Assembly (NCBI RefSeq): GCF_014268755.2
Contig: NZ_CP077093.1
Span: 3,584,001 to 3,648,000, forward strand
Source: Pseudomonas vanderleydeniana
GTDB taxonomy: Bacteria; Pseudomonadota; Gammaproteobacteria; Pseudomonadales; Pseudomonadaceae
Length of the DNA: 64,000 bases
Direction of reading: 5' to 3'
Every line of letters begins with the position of its first letter. Positions within the stretch are counted from its first letter, which is position 1. Position numbers and translations under genes: made by a program. Shown here piece after piece: positions 25,782 through 36,153 of this stretch. Under the pieces are notes generated by a model that was given only the letters and a program-made list of their open reading frames with translations, made no database searches and was not told where the DNA came from.

Positions 25782-26600
25782 TTACTGGCCCTTGTTGATA
25801 GCAACTTCGCTGACCGCACCAACCGACAGGTCCCACTTCTTCAGGATCTGCTGGTAGCTGCCGTCGGCGATCATGTCCTGCAACGCCGCCTGGATGGCGT
25901 CACGCAGTTGCTGGTTTTCCTTGCTGACGCCCAGGCCGGTGAACTGCACGGTCATCGGCGTGCCGATGATCTTGAAGGTGTTCTTCTCCTGGGTCGCCAG
26001 GTACGGCAGGGTCTCGCTGCCCTGGACGGCGGCGGCGATACGGCTCTGGCGCAGTTGTGCGCGAGCGTCGGCCGAGCCTTCGGTGCCGATCACCTTGATC
26101 TGCTTGTCGGCCGGGCAGTGCGCGCTGCTCCAGGCGGCGATTTCCGCCGGGAAGGTGGTACGCCGGCTGGTACCGACGACCTTGCCGCAGATATCGGTCA
26201 TCTCGTTGATGTCCTTGTTCTTCTCCAGGGTGTAGAACTGCGAGCCGCTGGTGAAGTAATCGACGAAATCCACCGCCTTCTGGCGCTCGGCAGTGTCGGT
26301 CATGCCCGAGAGCACGATGTCCACGCGCTTGGTGGTCAGGGCATTGATCATCTGTTCGAAGGAGGTCTCCTGCCACTTGATCTTCACACCCAGGCGCTTG
26401 GCCAGGGCGTTGCCCAGGTCGAAGTCGACACCGGTCAGCTCGTTGGTGGCCGGGTCCTTGAAGTCCATCGGCGGGTAGTTCGGCACGATGGCGGCGACGA
26501 TCTCGCCCTTGGCCTTGATAGTGGCGGGCAGTTCGGCGGCCCCGGTGAAGCTGGAAGCCATCAGGCCGGCGAGTACTGCTGGGATTGCGAGGTTCTTCAT
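25782..26600 (-). CDS. Amino-acid-type ABC transporter substrate-binding protein
   Basis: A 272-aa periplasmic family-3 binding protein. The signal peptide MKNLAIPAVLAGLMASSFTGAA is followed by 'GEIVAAIVPNYPPMDFKD', 'LTGVDFDLGNALAKRLGVK' and 'VDIVLSGMTDTAERQ', the typical start of this fold. Two cysteines (in 'TDICGK' and 'AHCPAD') may form a disulphide. ATG 26600 is preceded by AAGAGAA. It is encoded next to the matching ATPase and permease and probably defines the substrate of the catabolic cluster, perhaps an amino acid with a guanidino, ureido or N-acyl group. Confidence 0.92.
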   Translation of the reverse strand: MKNLAIPAVLAGLMASSFTGAAELPATIKAKGEIVAAIVPNYPPMDFKDPATNELTGVDFDLGNALAKRLGVKIKWQETSFEQMINALTTKRVDIVLSGMTDTAERQKAVDFVDYFTSGSQFYTLEKNKDINEMTDICGKVVGTSRRTTFPAEIAAWSSAHCPADKQIKVIGTEGSADARAQLRQSRIAAAVQGSETLPYLATQEKNTFKIIGTPMTVQFTGLGVSKENQQLRDAIQAALQDMIADGSYQQILKKWDLSVGAVSEVAINKGQ

Positions 26601-26640
26601 GGTCGTTCTCTTATGAAATGTTGTGAGGTTCAGCATGAAC

Positions 26641-27405
26641 CTAGGTTCGAACGGCAGAAATGAAGCTTTGGGTGCGGGGGTTCTGTGGATTTATAAGTAT
26701 CTCTTCGGGGCTTCCTTCCTCCACGATCTGTCCGCCGTCCATGAACACCATGCGATTGGAAACCTCGCGGGCGAAGCCCAGTTCATGGGTGACGACGATC
26801 ATGGTCATGCCGGTGCGCGCCAGGTCGCGCATCACCGACAGCACCTCACCGACCAGTTCCGGGTCGAGTGCCGAAGTGGGTTCATCGAACAGCATCAGCT
26901 TGGGCCGCATCGCCAGTGCCCGGGCGATCGCCACCCGTTGCTGCTGGCCGCCGGACAGCTCGATGGGGTAGCTGTCGCGCTTGTGCGCCAGGCCGACCCG
27001 TGCCAGCAGCTCCAGGGCTTCGTCCGTTGACTCCTTGGGCGAACGCTTGAGGACCTGGACCGGGCCTTCGATGATGTTTTCCAGCACGGTCATGTGCGGG
27101 AACAGGTTGAAACGCTGGAACACCATGCCGGTGGCCAGGCGCTGGCGGGCGATCTGCGCTTCGTTGAGTTCGTGCAGCTTGTTGCCGACCACGCGGTAGC
27201 CGACCAGCTCGCCGTCGACCCAGAGGCCGCCCTTGTCGATCCTTTCCAGCTGGTTGACGCAACGCAGCAGGGTGCTCTTGCCTGAGCCGGATGGGCCGAT
27301 GATGCACAGCACCTCGCCCTGTTCGACTTCGATATTGACGTCCTTGAGGGCGTGGAACGAGTCGTAGTGCTTGTTCAGGCCAACGGCCTTGACGATGGTT
27401 CTCAT
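26641..27405 (-). CDS. Amino-acid-type ABC transporter ATP-binding protein
   Basis: A 254-aa polar amino acid importer ATPase. Walker A 'GPSGSGKST', Q-loop '[14 protein letters not shown]', signature 'LSGGQQQR', Walker B '[12 protein letters not shown]' and the switch His in 'VVTHELGFA' are all intact. ATG 27405 ([10 protein letters not shown]) follows GGAGA; a much longer frame reaching 28431 is antiphase to the permease gene and rejected. It lies 20 bp after the permease and 40 bp before the binding-protein gene. Confidence 0.94.
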   Translation of the reverse strand: MRTIVKAVGLNKHYDSFHALKDVNIEVEQGEVLCIIGPSGSGKSTLLRCVNQLERIDKGGLWVDGELVGYRVVGNKLHELNEAQIARQRLATGMVFQRFNLFPHMTVLENIIEGPVQVLKRSPKESTDEALELLARVGLAHKRDSYPIELSGGQQQRVAIARALAMRPKLMLFDEPTSALDPELVGEVLSVMRDLARTGMTMIVVTHELGFAREVSNRMVFMDGGQIVEEGSPEEILINPQNPRTQSFISAVRT

Positions 27406-27425
27406 GGGCAGGTTCTCCAGGGCAC

Positions 27426-28304
27426 TTACGAACGCTTGCCGGCGCCGCGAGCGAATCGGCGCTCCAGGCGGCTTTGGGCAAAGGACAAGAGGGTGATTGC
27501 CAGCAGGTACCAGATGCCGGCGACCATCAGCAGCTCCATTACGCGGGCGTTGGCGTAGTAGATGTTCTGTGCGTTGTAGAGCAGCTCCGAGTACTGGATC
27601 ACGCTGGCCAGGCTGGTTGCCTTGACCATGCTGATGAACTCGTTGCCCACCGGCGGGATGATGATGCGCATGGCCTGGGGCAGGATGATCCGGCGCAGCG
27701 CCTGCAGGCGCGGCATGCCGATCGACTTGGCGGCCTCGTACTGCCCGGTGTCCACCGAGAGCAGGCCGGCCCGCACCACCTCGGCGGTGTAGGCGCCCTG
27801 GTTGATGCTGAGGCCGAGCAGGGCGGCAACGAACGGGGTCATCAGGCTCACCGTGTCGAGCTGGAACAGGCCGGGAATCCCGATGGTCGGGAAGATCAGC
27901 GCGAGGTTGAACCACAGCAGCAGTTGCAGGATCAGCGGTGTGCCGCGGAACAGCCAGGTGTAGGCGATGGCGACATAACGCAGGATCGGGTTGGACGACA
28001 TGCGCATGATCGCGGTGATGATGCCGAACAGGATGCCCAGGGCCATCGCCAGGACGGCCATGACCAGGGTATTGAGCAGTCCGGTCAGGATCGACTTGGC
28101 GGTGACGAACTGGCCGATGTACGACCATTCGATCTGGCCATTGGCGAAGGCCCGGACCAGGCCGATGAGGGCAACGACAATCAGCGTGGCGAAAAGGATC
28201 CGCCCGTAGTAACGGCGCGGCACGTGTTCGTACTGGGTGATGTCGAACTGGTTCTCGGCTTGCTTGCGCTCGGCGAGTAGGCGGTCCGCCTGGGTCTGGC
28301 TCAT
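27426..28304 (-). CDS. Amino-acid-type ABC transporter permease
   Basis: A 292-aa HisMQ-type permease with an unusually long, charged N-terminal extension (about 35 residues) before the first membrane segment. The EAA loop reads '[22 protein letters not shown]', and '[16 protein letters not shown]' is the family's second landmark. As only one permease gene is present it should act as a homodimer. GGAGAAACACC precedes the ATG. Confidence 0.93.
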   Translation of the reverse strand: MSQTQADRLLAERKQAENQFDITQYEHVPRRYYGRILFATLIVVALIGLVRAFANGQIEWSYIGQFVTAKSILTGLLNTLVMAVLAMALGILFGIITAIMRMSSNPILRYVAIAYTWLFRGTPLILQLLLWFNLALIFPTIGIPGLFQLDTVSLMTPFVAALLGLSINQGAYTAEVVRAGLLSVDTGQYEAAKSIGMPRLQALRRIILPQAMRIIIPPVGNEFISMVKATSLASVIQYSELLYNAQNIYYANARVMELLMVAGIWYLLAITLLSFAQSRLERRFARGAGKRS

Positions 28305-28370
28305 GGTGTTTCTCCGTATGCGGCGCCGCTGGGCGCCACCTGTGTTTCCAACTGTGGATCGCCGCCCTCC

Positions 28371-28446
28371 CTGTAGGAGCCGGGCTTGCCCGCGAAGCTT
28401 TTAGCGGCCTCAAGGGCCTATTCGCGGGCAAGCCCGGCTCCTACAG
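28371..28446. repeat. REPIN (paired inverted REP elements)
   Basis: CTGTAGGAGCCGGGCTTGCC at the left is repeated in exact reverse complement at the right, with about 25 bases of each arm pairing (including CCCGCGAA/TTCGCGGG) around a ~24-base spacer. It sits between the argH-like gene and the permease gene of the same operon, where the hairpin could reduce readthrough or protect the upstream mRNA. Confidence 0.88.
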
Positions 28447-28477
28447 GGGGGAGCGGTGTTGCCGGTTCGGTGTTTCT

Positions 28478-29905
28478 TCAGAGACGGAAGCCTGAGTAAT
28501 CCGCCGCCCATTGCTGTTGCGCGGCCAGGGCTGTCTTCAGCCGGCTGATCTGCTCGCGCACCTGGTGTGGAGCGGTTCCACCCCAGCCGCTGCGGGCGTT
28601 GATGGCCGCTTCCAGGGTCAGGCTGTCACGCACGTCCGGGGTCAGCCGGCTGTCGACTTCGGCCAGCAGTGCCGGGCTGGCGTCCCACAGCTCGATATCA
28701 CGGGCTTCGCAGGCCTTGACCAGGGCGCCGGTGATCTCGTGGGCCTCCTTGAACGGTACGCCGCGAACCGCCAGCCAGTCGGCCACTTCGGTGGCCAGGG
28801 TGAAGCCCAACGGCGCCTGGCGCCGCAGTTCCTCGACGTTCACCGTCATGGTCGCGACCATGCCGGCCATCGCCGGTAGCACCAGCAACAGGGTGTCGAC
28901 ACTGTCGAGCACGCCGTTCTTGTCTTCGCTCAGGTCGCGGTTGTAGGAAAGCGGCAGCGACTTGAGGGTCGACAGCAGGCCGGTGAGGTTGCCGATCAGG
29001 CGGCCGGCCTTGCCCCGTGCCAGTTCGGCGATGTCCGGGTTCTTTTTCTGCGGCATGATCGAGCTGCCGGTGGCATAGGCGTCATCCAGGTTCACCCAGC
29101 GGAACTGACGCGACGACCACAGGCAGAACTCTTCGGCCAGGCGCGAGATGTTGATGCCGAGCATGCTGGCCACGAACAGGAACTCGGCGACGTGGTCACG
29201 GCTGGCCACCGCGTCGATCGAGTTCTCACAGACCCCCGCGTAGCCCATCTCCCGGGCCGACTGCTGCGGTTGGCGGGCGATGGCCGAGCCGGCCATGGCG
29301 GCCGCGCCCAGCGGCGATAGTGCGGTGCGGGCGTCCCAGTCGACCAGCCGCTGGACATCGCGCAGCATCGATTGGGCATGAGCCAGCAGGTGGTGGGCGA
29401 AGACGATCGGTTGGGCCTGCTGCAGGTGGGTAAAGCCTGGGCAGATACTCTCCACGTGTTGTTCGGCCTGTTCCACCAGCGCCTGCTGCAGTGCCAGGAC
29501 CTCAGTGGCCAGGGTACGGACATGATCACGCAGGAACAACCGCAGGTCGTTGGCGGTCTGGTCGTTGCGCGAGCGCCCGGCCCGAAGCTTGCCACCCAGG
29601 GCGCCGAGGCGTTCGGTCAGCAACCGCTCGATGAAGGTATGGACGTCTTCGTCGTCGAGCGTCGGGGCGATACGCCCGGCCTGGAAGTCTTCGCCAATCC
29701 GGTTCAGCGCCTCGATCAGGGTGCGGGTTTCCTGCTCATCCAGCAGGCCGGCACGTTGCAATTCGTGGGCATGCGCCCGTGAACCCGCCAGGTCGTAGGG
29801 CGTCAGGCGGAAGTAGCGCTCCGGGCAGCGGGACAGCGCAGCCAGCGCGGCGGATGGTCCGCTCTTGAAACGGGCGCCCCAGAGACGATCGGTGGCTTGG
29901 GTCAT
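28478..29905 (-). CDS. argH: Argininosuccinate lyase-like protein (ArgH family)
   Basis: A 475-aa member of the fumarase/aspartase superfamily. The signature 'GSSIMPQKKNPDIAELARGKAGR' and the family elements 'AGRSRNDQ', 'GFTHLQQAQPIVFAHHL' and 'SRDHVAEFLFVASMLGINISRLAEE' match argininosuccinate lyase, which splits argininosuccinate into arginine and fumarate. Because it heads a catabolic-looking cluster with an importer and two NodB-fold hydrolases, it may be a second ArgH acting on a related N-succinyl or amidino compound and not the biosynthetic enzyme. GAGGAAAAC precedes the ATG. A divergent LysR regulator lies 296 bp away. Confidence 0.85.
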   Translation of the reverse strand: MTQATDRLWGARFKSGPSAALAALSRCPERYFRLTPYDLAGSRAHAHELQRAGLLDEQETRTLIEALNRIGEDFQAGRIAPTLDDEDVHTFIERLLTERLGALGGKLRAGRSRNDQTANDLRLFLRDHVRTLATEVLALQQALVEQAEQHVESICPGFTHLQQAQPIVFAHHLLAHAQSMLRDVQRLVDWDARTALSPLGAAAMAGSAIARQPQQSAREMGYAGVCENSIDAVASRDHVAEFLFVASMLGINISRLAEEFCLWSSRQFRWVNLDDAYATGSSIMPQKKNPDIAELARGKAGRLIGNLTGLLSTLKSLPLSYNRDLSEDKNGVLDSVDTLLLVLPAMAGMVATMTVNVEELRRQAPLGFTLATEVADWLAVRGVPFKEAHEITGALVKACEARDIELWDASPALLAEVDSRLTPDVRDSLTLEAAINARSGWGGTAPHQVREQISRLKTALAAQQQWAADYSGFRL

Positions 29906-30201
29906 TATTGTTTTCCTCGCACGGATTTGAGTGTTCGACGCAGGACCATCACGGCCTTCCGGACGGGCTGGGGCCAGTCGTGGGCGGGTGGGTCAGGCGC
30001 TTTTCAGGAGGGCAGTTGTAACTGAAAGGAACTGATCGGAACGTCAGTTTTTAAACGCGTACAACCAGCGGACTTGTGCTGATTCGCAGGAATTTGTTGT
30101 GGTTGCCAAGCCTTGTTTTCTGTGGTCATTATTATTAACCGGCTATGTTTTTCTTGTGGAACAAATCCTGGTGAATAGGCGGTTAGAGGTCAATAAGCAT
30201 T
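29906..30201. other. Divergent promoter region, argH-like / LysR
   Basis: A 296-bp gap, AT-richer than its surroundings. It should hold both promoters and the LysR binding site, but I see no clear T-N11-A dyad I would defend. Confidence 0.4.
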
Positions 30202-31173
30202 ATGGAAACCCAACTTTCCAATTCTGGAAACCCATCGGCGAAGCCGGTCCAGAGAGCGCCCTTGGCGCTCAGTGGACTGGACTTCAAATTGCTCAAGGTG
30301 TTCAAGGCGGTGGTCGAGGCCGGTGGTTTCAGTGCCGCTCAAAACGAGTTGAACGTGGGGCTTGCGGCCATCAGCAAACAGATTTCCGACCTGGAAATCC
30401 GGATCGGCATGCGCCTTTGCACACGTGGGCGGGAAGGGTTTTGCCTGACCGAAGAGGGGAGCCTGGTGTATCAGGCTTCAATTGAGTTATTTGCATCGGT
30501 AGACAAGTTTCGTGATCGCCTTAGTTCTGCCCAGAATGAACTTGTTGGTGATCTTAGTATTGGTGTCGTGGATAACACGATTTCCGATGAAAATTCCCCG
30601 TTGATTTCCGCCTTGCGCCTTATCAATGATGAATCTCCAAAGGTCAGGTTTCGCTTGCACGCTGCCCAATTGGATGAAGTCGAGCGAGGCGTGGTCGAAG
30701 GGCGTTTCATTGCCGGGATAGTGCCGGTATATCAACGCAGGGAAGAGTTTGATTACTTCAAGTTGTATGAGGAATTGTCAGAGGCTTATTGTGGTGTGGG
30801 GCACCCCTTGTTCGATGTCGATGACGCCCTGATCGATGTCGATGTGCTGCGTACCCAGCCCTTCATCAACCACCGCTACGCCATCCACCGCGACAAGCTC
30901 AATTTCGTCGGACAGGACAGTCATTCGGCTTCCGCGTCTCAGGTCGAGGCGGTGGCGATGCTGATCCAGACCGGGCGTTTTGTCGGCTTCCTGCCCCGGC
31001 ATTACGCCGCGGCACAGGTCGCCGCGGGGAAACTGCGGGCCCTGCGCCCGGAGGTCATTCGGTTCAGTACGGCATTCAATCTGATCCTGCGTCACAACAC
31101 GACGCGCAGCCCGCTGATCAAGTCGTTCGCCCAGGCGCTTGGAGTCGACCTCAAGGTTCCCGCCCAGGATTGA
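30202..31173 (+). CDS. LysR-family transcriptional regulator
   Basis: A 323-aa regulator with an N-terminal winged helix-turn-helix ('LLKVFKAVVEAGGFSAAQNELNVGLAAISKQISDLE') and a periplasmic-binding-protein-like sensor domain ('LVGDLSIGVVDNTIS', later 'VGFLPRHYAAAQVAAGKL'). It is divergent from the argH-like gene and is the obvious regulator of the ArgH/ABC/NodB/MFS cluster. The ~25-residue N-terminal extension before the HTH is longer than usual. The region 30480-30780 has clearly lower GC than the 3' part. Confidence 0.9.
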   Translation: METQLSNSGNPSAKPVQRAPLALSGLDFKLLKVFKAVVEAGGFSAAQNELNVGLAAISKQISDLEIRIGMRLCTRGREGFCLTEEGSLVYQASIELFASVDKFRDRLSSAQNELVGDLSIGVVDNTISDENSPLISALRLINDESPKVRFRLHAAQLDEVERGVVEGRFIAGIVPVYQRREEFDYFKLYEELSEAYCGVGHPLFDVDDALIDVDVLRTQPFINHRYAIHRDKLNFVGQDSHSASASQVEAVAMLIQTGRFVGFLPRHYAAAQVAAGKLRALRPEVIRFSTAFNLILRHNTTRSPLIKSFAQALGVDLKVPAQD

Positions 31174-31499
31174 ATGAGAAACGGCAAACACCCGTGTGCA
31201 AGGGTTTGGCACGAACCTGTTTCGAACGTCCCAAGTTCCAGTATCTGGGTATTTTATTTACAAAACAGTCATTTGGGTCGGGTCCACGGGATGGACTTGC
31301 GCCGAACGCCATAGTTGGCCGCCCAGGCCTGGAGAGTTTCGACTTTAATTGGATGAAAACACCGGTCTCGATTGAACAACCAGAGTGACCGCTGCAGCGG
31401 TCTGCAAGCGTGCAGCCAGATATTGGCGTATCGACTCGGACATAAGCTGGAATCGGCCCTGATCATTCGCTGTTGCGGCTGCCCAAAGGGGCTGGCTGG
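31174..31499. other. Convergent intergenic region with one palindrome
   Basis: 326 bp between the LysR gene and the minus-strand adaptor gene. No gene is supported. The only structure seen is the perfect 16-bp palindrome GACCGCTGCAGCGGTC at 31387-31402, without a T-tract. Confidence 0.45.
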
Positions 31500-32780
31500 T
31501 CACTGCGCCAATCGCACAAAGCCCGGCTGCAACCCAAAGACTTCCACTCCATCGGGGGTCGCCTGCCCGGTTTTTACCGGCACACGCTTCACTGGCTGGC
31601 CTGCCGCCTCGCGGTAATCCACCACCATACCCTTGGCGTCATGCTGGATAGCCGCCGCCGGCAACACGATCGCCTGGTCGTTGCGATAGGTGACGATGGT
31701 CAACCGGGCGCTCATGCCCAGGCGCACCCGTTGCAGCTGCTCGAGGGTCAACTTGGGGATCGACAGGGTCACCGGAAACTGTGCACTGCCACCCGGCGCG
31801 TCATTGGGCAGTGCCAGGCTACTGACGATATCGACCGAACCACTGAGCCGTTCACCGTCGAAGCCATCGCCGAGGATTTCCACGCTCTGGCCTTGGTGCA
31901 ACTGGTTGATATCCAGCTCGGAGACCTTGCTGACAATCTTCAGCTGTTCAATGTTGGCCAGTCCGAACAGTATCTGGCCCTGGGTGACCCGGCTGCCGGT
32001 CTGCACCGGGGCCGAATTGTTGCTGGAAGCGTTCTGCGGGCCGCTGCTGCCAGGAGCAGGGACGACGATGCCGGCAAAGGGCGCCACCACGTTCCTGCCG
32101 TCGAGCAGGGCCTTGAGCGCCTCGTACTTGACGGTGGCGTTGGTCAGTTCCATATCGGCGATCTGGCGGTATTCGCCCTTGCCCTGGTCCAGCGCCTGCT
32201 GCAGGTCACCTTCTGCCGCAGTCAGGTCTATGCGCTGGCTTTGCAACTGCTGCTGCAGATCCTGCAGTTCGTTGCGCGGAATGATGCCGCGTTCGAACAG
32301 CTTCTGGCTTTCGTTCAACTTGCGTTCACTGTTGCCGACCGTCATCTGCGCACTGCGCAAGGTCCGCTGGGCCCGGGACACTTGCGGGCTGTTCTTCCAA
32401 TCCTGCAGCTCCTGCACCGCCCGGCGTGCCTTGAGCTGCGCCGACAGCGCATCGCGCAACTGGATCTCCAGCAGCCCCGGGTCCATCTGCAGGAGGGTCT
32501 GTCCAGATTCGACCCGTTGCCCCTGTTCGACGTCTATCGCTCGTACGTTGCCGTCGAACGGGGCAGTGAGGATGATGGTCCTTTGCGGTTCGATCTTGCC
32601 GACCAGGCCGATCTGATGCACCAGTGGCGAGACTTGCACCGCGATCCAGCGTCCATCTGCGGGCTCGTCGGCGGCCGGTGCGCGCAGGGTGGTGACGACG
32701 GCACCGGCCACCACCAGCGTGAGCAGCAGCCCGGCTCCCTGTATCCAGCGCTTGCGCCGCAGCGGCTTGTCAGTAGTCAT
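31500..32780 (-). CDS. ABC exporter membrane-fusion (HlyD/MacA-type) protein
   Basis: A 426-aa periplasmic adaptor: one N-terminal membrane anchor ('WIQGAGLLLTLVVAGAVV'), a barrel-sandwich half-motif 'LTAPFDGNVRAIDVEQGQRVESGQ', a long coiled-coil hairpin (about residues 110-215), the second half 'VVAPFAGIVVPAPGSSGPQ', and a C-terminal beta-barrel. A low-complexity 'SSGPQNASSNNSAPVQ' loop interrupts the lipoyl domain. ATG 32780 overlaps the end of the TolC-type gene by 11 bp; the TTG frame start at 32789 is less likely. It is the last gene of the four-gene exporter operon. Confidence 0.9.
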   Translation of the reverse strand: MTTDKPLRRKRWIQGAGLLLTLVVAGAVVTTLRAPAADEPADGRWIAVQVSPLVHQIGLVGKIEPQRTIILTAPFDGNVRAIDVEQGQRVESGQTLLQMDPGLLEIQLRDALSAQLKARRAVQELQDWKNSPQVSRAQRTLRSAQMTVGNSERKLNESQKLFERGIIPRNELQDLQQQLQSQRIDLTAAEGDLQQALDQGKGEYRQIADMELTNATVKYEALKALLDGRNVVAPFAGIVVPAPGSSGPQNASSNNSAPVQTGSRVTQGQILFGLANIEQLKIVSKVSELDINQLHQGQSVEILGDGFDGERLSGSVDIVSSLALPNDAPGGSAQFPVTLSIPKLTLEQLQRVRLGMSARLTIVTYRNDQAIVLPAAAIQHDAKGMVVDYREAAGQPVKRVPVKTGQATPDGVEVFGLQPGFVRLAQ

Positions 32781-34260
32781 TGAGTGCAATGTCCCAGCTC
32801 TCCAGAGTCATGCCCAGGGTCAGATCCAGTTGGGTCTGGGCGTTCAGATAGGCGATCAGTGCATTGAGGCGCGAGTTCTCGGCGTTGCGCAGGTCGCTTT
32901 CGTAACTCAATACCTGGAAGTTGCTCGAGCGTCCGACGCTGAGCTTGTCCCGTTCGATATCCAGCTTGCGCCTGGACAGGTCCACCGCGCGCCGGGCAAT
33001 TTCATACTGGCGCCAGCGTGTACCCAGGTCACGCACCACATCGTTGACACTGCGCTCCAGGGCCTGGCGTGCATCAGCCTGGATGAGTTCCTGGTTCTCC
33101 ACGTCGACCCGCGCATGCACTTCGGCCTGGCGGGTGCTCAGATCACCGATGGGAATCTGCACCTGGACCCCGGCATAGCTGTCCCAGCGGCGTGAGCCGC
33201 TGTTACCGACGTCGTTGTCCAGGCGGTCGCGTATCTGGTTGGCCCCGGCCACCAGTGACACGTCCCAGCGCCCCTGGTCCTTGGCGATCACCAGGTTGAG
33301 ATCGGCCTGCTGGCTGCCCAGTAGCGTCGCGAGATACCCCGGTTGCTGGACCTTGGCCACGCGCAGGGCATCCTGCTTGTCGATGTTGACCTGCGAGGCC
33401 TCCAGCGCCTCGCTGGCACGGATCTGCGTCGACAGATCCAGGGCCAGCAGGCGCAGCAACGACAGGCGGTTGACATCGACCTGGTTGCGGGCCTCCTCGA
33501 CGCCCAGCTCCTGGGTCGCGATGTCCGCCTCGGTCTGGACGATCTCGAACTCGGCCATGCGCCCGGAGGCGATCAGGGCCTTGTTGACCTCCAGCAGCGC
33601 CCTGGCACGCTTGAGTGCCTCCTGGGTGATGACCAACTGCTCCTGGGACCTGAGCATTTCCCGGTAGGCCGTGATGATATCGCTGATGGTCTGGGAGACG
33701 CTGGCCTTGAGATTGAGCCGGTTGATCTGCTCGGAGATCCGCGACAGACGCAGCGGCGCGGTGGTCACATCCCAACCGGCGCCGCGCATCAGCGGCTGGA
33801 CGATCGCCAGGTCAAGACCATCGCTGCGATAGCGACCGGCGACGTCGGCGTTATTCAACTGCTGGGTCCAGGCCATGCTCAGGCGGGTGCCATATTCGCC
33901 CAACAAGCTGGCGGTGGGCGACAACGAGGCATTGCGCGCACTGTCGTCGGAGCCCTTGGTTGTCCGGTACTGGCCGGAAAGCAGCAGTTTGGGGTTGAAG
34001 GCATCTTCGGAGACCCGCAGGTCGAACTTCTGGGCAATGCGTTGCAGATAGGCACTGCGAATGCCACGGTTGTTGCGCAGCCCCAGATAGACCGCATCGC
34101 CCAGGGTCAGGTTGGTGATCTGCTCACTGAGCAGCACGCTGCGTGGCTGACCGTTGCGCAGGGACGGCGCCGAGGGCTGGCCCACCAGCGAGCTGCCGGC
34201 CAATGCCTGGCAACACAACAGGCAGAGCAGGGTAGCCGTCCATGGCCTGCGTCTACTCAT
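32770..34260 (-). CDS. Outer-membrane efflux protein (TolC family)
   Basis: A 496-aa protein with a signal peptide ('RRPWTATLLCLLCCQALAGSS') and TolC-type helical repeats rich in Gln, Arg and Leu ('LEVNKALIASGRMAEFEIVQTEADIATQELGVEEARNQ'). The signal peptide has several cysteines, but no convincing lipobox position is followed by a +2 residue pattern, so lipidation is uncertain. It overlaps the permease gene by 8 bp and the adaptor gene by 11 bp, so all parts of the exporter are coupled. Confidence 0.88.
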   Translation of the reverse strand: MSRRRPWTATLLCLLCCQALAGSSLVGQPSAPSLRNGQPRSVLLSEQITNLTLGDAVYLGLRNNRGIRSAYLQRIAQKFDLRVSEDAFNPKLLLSGQYRTTKGSDDSARNASLSPTASLLGEYGTRLSMAWTQQLNNADVAGRYRSDGLDLAIVQPLMRGAGWDVTTAPLRLSRISEQINRLNLKASVSQTISDIITAYREMLRSQEQLVITQEALKRARALLEVNKALIASGRMAEFEIVQTEADIATQELGVEEARNQVDVNRLSLLRLLALDLSTQIRASEALEASQVNIDKQDALRVAKVQQPGYLATLLGSQQADLNLVIAKDQGRWDVSLVAGANQIRDRLDNDVGNSGSRRWDSYAGVQVQIPIGDLSTRQAEVHARVDVENQELIQADARQALERSVNDVVRDLGTRWRQYEIARRAVDLSRRKLDIERDKLSVGRSSNFQVLSYESDLRNAENSRLNALIAYLNAQTQLDLTLGMTLESWDIALNDY

Positions 34261-35448
34261 CGCGTAGCGCCTCCACCGGTTGCAGGCGTGACGCCGAGAG
34301 GGCTGGATAGAGCCCGAAGAACAGGCCTACCAGCAGGGTGCTGCCGACGCCAAGCGGCAATGAGGCGGCGGACAGGGAGAACTGCCAACCGGATACCCGG
34401 GCGTAGAGGTACGCGGCACTGATGCCGAGGATGGCCCCGGACAACGCGCCGACCGCCGTCAGTGTCACGGCTTCAAGCAGGAACAGGTTGCGAATGTCCC
34501 TCCGCCTGGCGCCCAGGGCCATGCGGATGCCGATCTCCCGCCGGCGTTCGGACACATTCATCAGCATCACATTCATCACCCCCACGCCACCTCCGATCAA
34601 GGAAATGCCCCCCAGGGCCATCAGCAGGTAGCCGAAGGTCCGGCTCTGCCGGGTCATGCCATCGATCATCTGCTGAGGTATCTGGACTTCCACGGCGCGA
34701 CCGCGCAAGGTGTTTTTCAGTGCCTGGGCCAGTTCACCGGCAACGGTTTCCATGTCCTGATCGGCGGCGGCCCGGGCAATCACGCTGCTGATCTGCGGCG
34801 AAACGGTGATTCGGCGCATCCCGGCCAGGGGCAGGAACAGCGAATCATCGGTCTGGATCGGAATCAGCGCGGCTGGCGGCTGACTCTGCAGGATACCGAT
34901 GACCTGGAACAGGTAATCATTGAGGCGGATCCGGTCGCCGGTTTGCAGGGGGTGGCCGGGGACGCCCAGGGTGCGGGCAATGCGATCACCGACCACCACG
35001 TAGGTTTCACCCTGATCGAAATCGGAGAGAAAACGTCCCTCACGCAACCTCAGGCGCATGGCCCCGGCCAGTTGCGCGGTGCCACCGACCCAGTTGGCAT
35101 TGGTGGCATGCCCCTGGAACACCACCGAGCCACTGGATAGCACGATCGGCGCCAGGTACAGCACCGCTGGCACCTGTGCCTGCAGCCGCGCGGTGTCGAG
35201 GTGGGCGGGCATCGGCTCGCGACTGTCGCCATTGTTGGGAAACTGTACGGTCAGGGTATCGGTGCCCATGTCCTTGAAGATCGCTGCCGCCTCCAGCGCC
35301 GCGTTATGGCCGATATTGATCAGCGCCACCACCGAAGAACTGCCGATGACGATCCCCAGCAGCGCCAGGATCGAGCGCTTGCCCAGGGTGCGCAGGCTGA
35401 CGAACGCCTCGTGCAGCAGTTGGCTGGCGCTCTGTTCGACACGCAGGC

Positions 35449-35452
<4 letters not shown>
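34253..35452 (-). CDS. MacB-like ABC exporter permease (FtsX superfamily, no ATPase domain)
   Basis: A 399-aa permease with one N-terminal TM, a large periplasmic MacB_PCD domain (about residues 50-270) and three C-terminal TMs of the FtsX domain. The signature 'GVMNVMLMNVSERRREIGIRMALGARRRDI' is typical of MacB/LolCE-type proteins. Unlike MacB and PvdT, the ATPase is a separate polypeptide. ATG 35452 overlaps the ATPase stop in ATGA. Confidence 0.92.

Positions 35453-36153
<701 letters not shown>

Noticed and set aside
27406..28431. Long N-terminal extension of the ABC ATPase
   Set aside because: It runs out of frame through the permease gene and through the [15 protein letters not shown] with GGAGA upstream is the real start.
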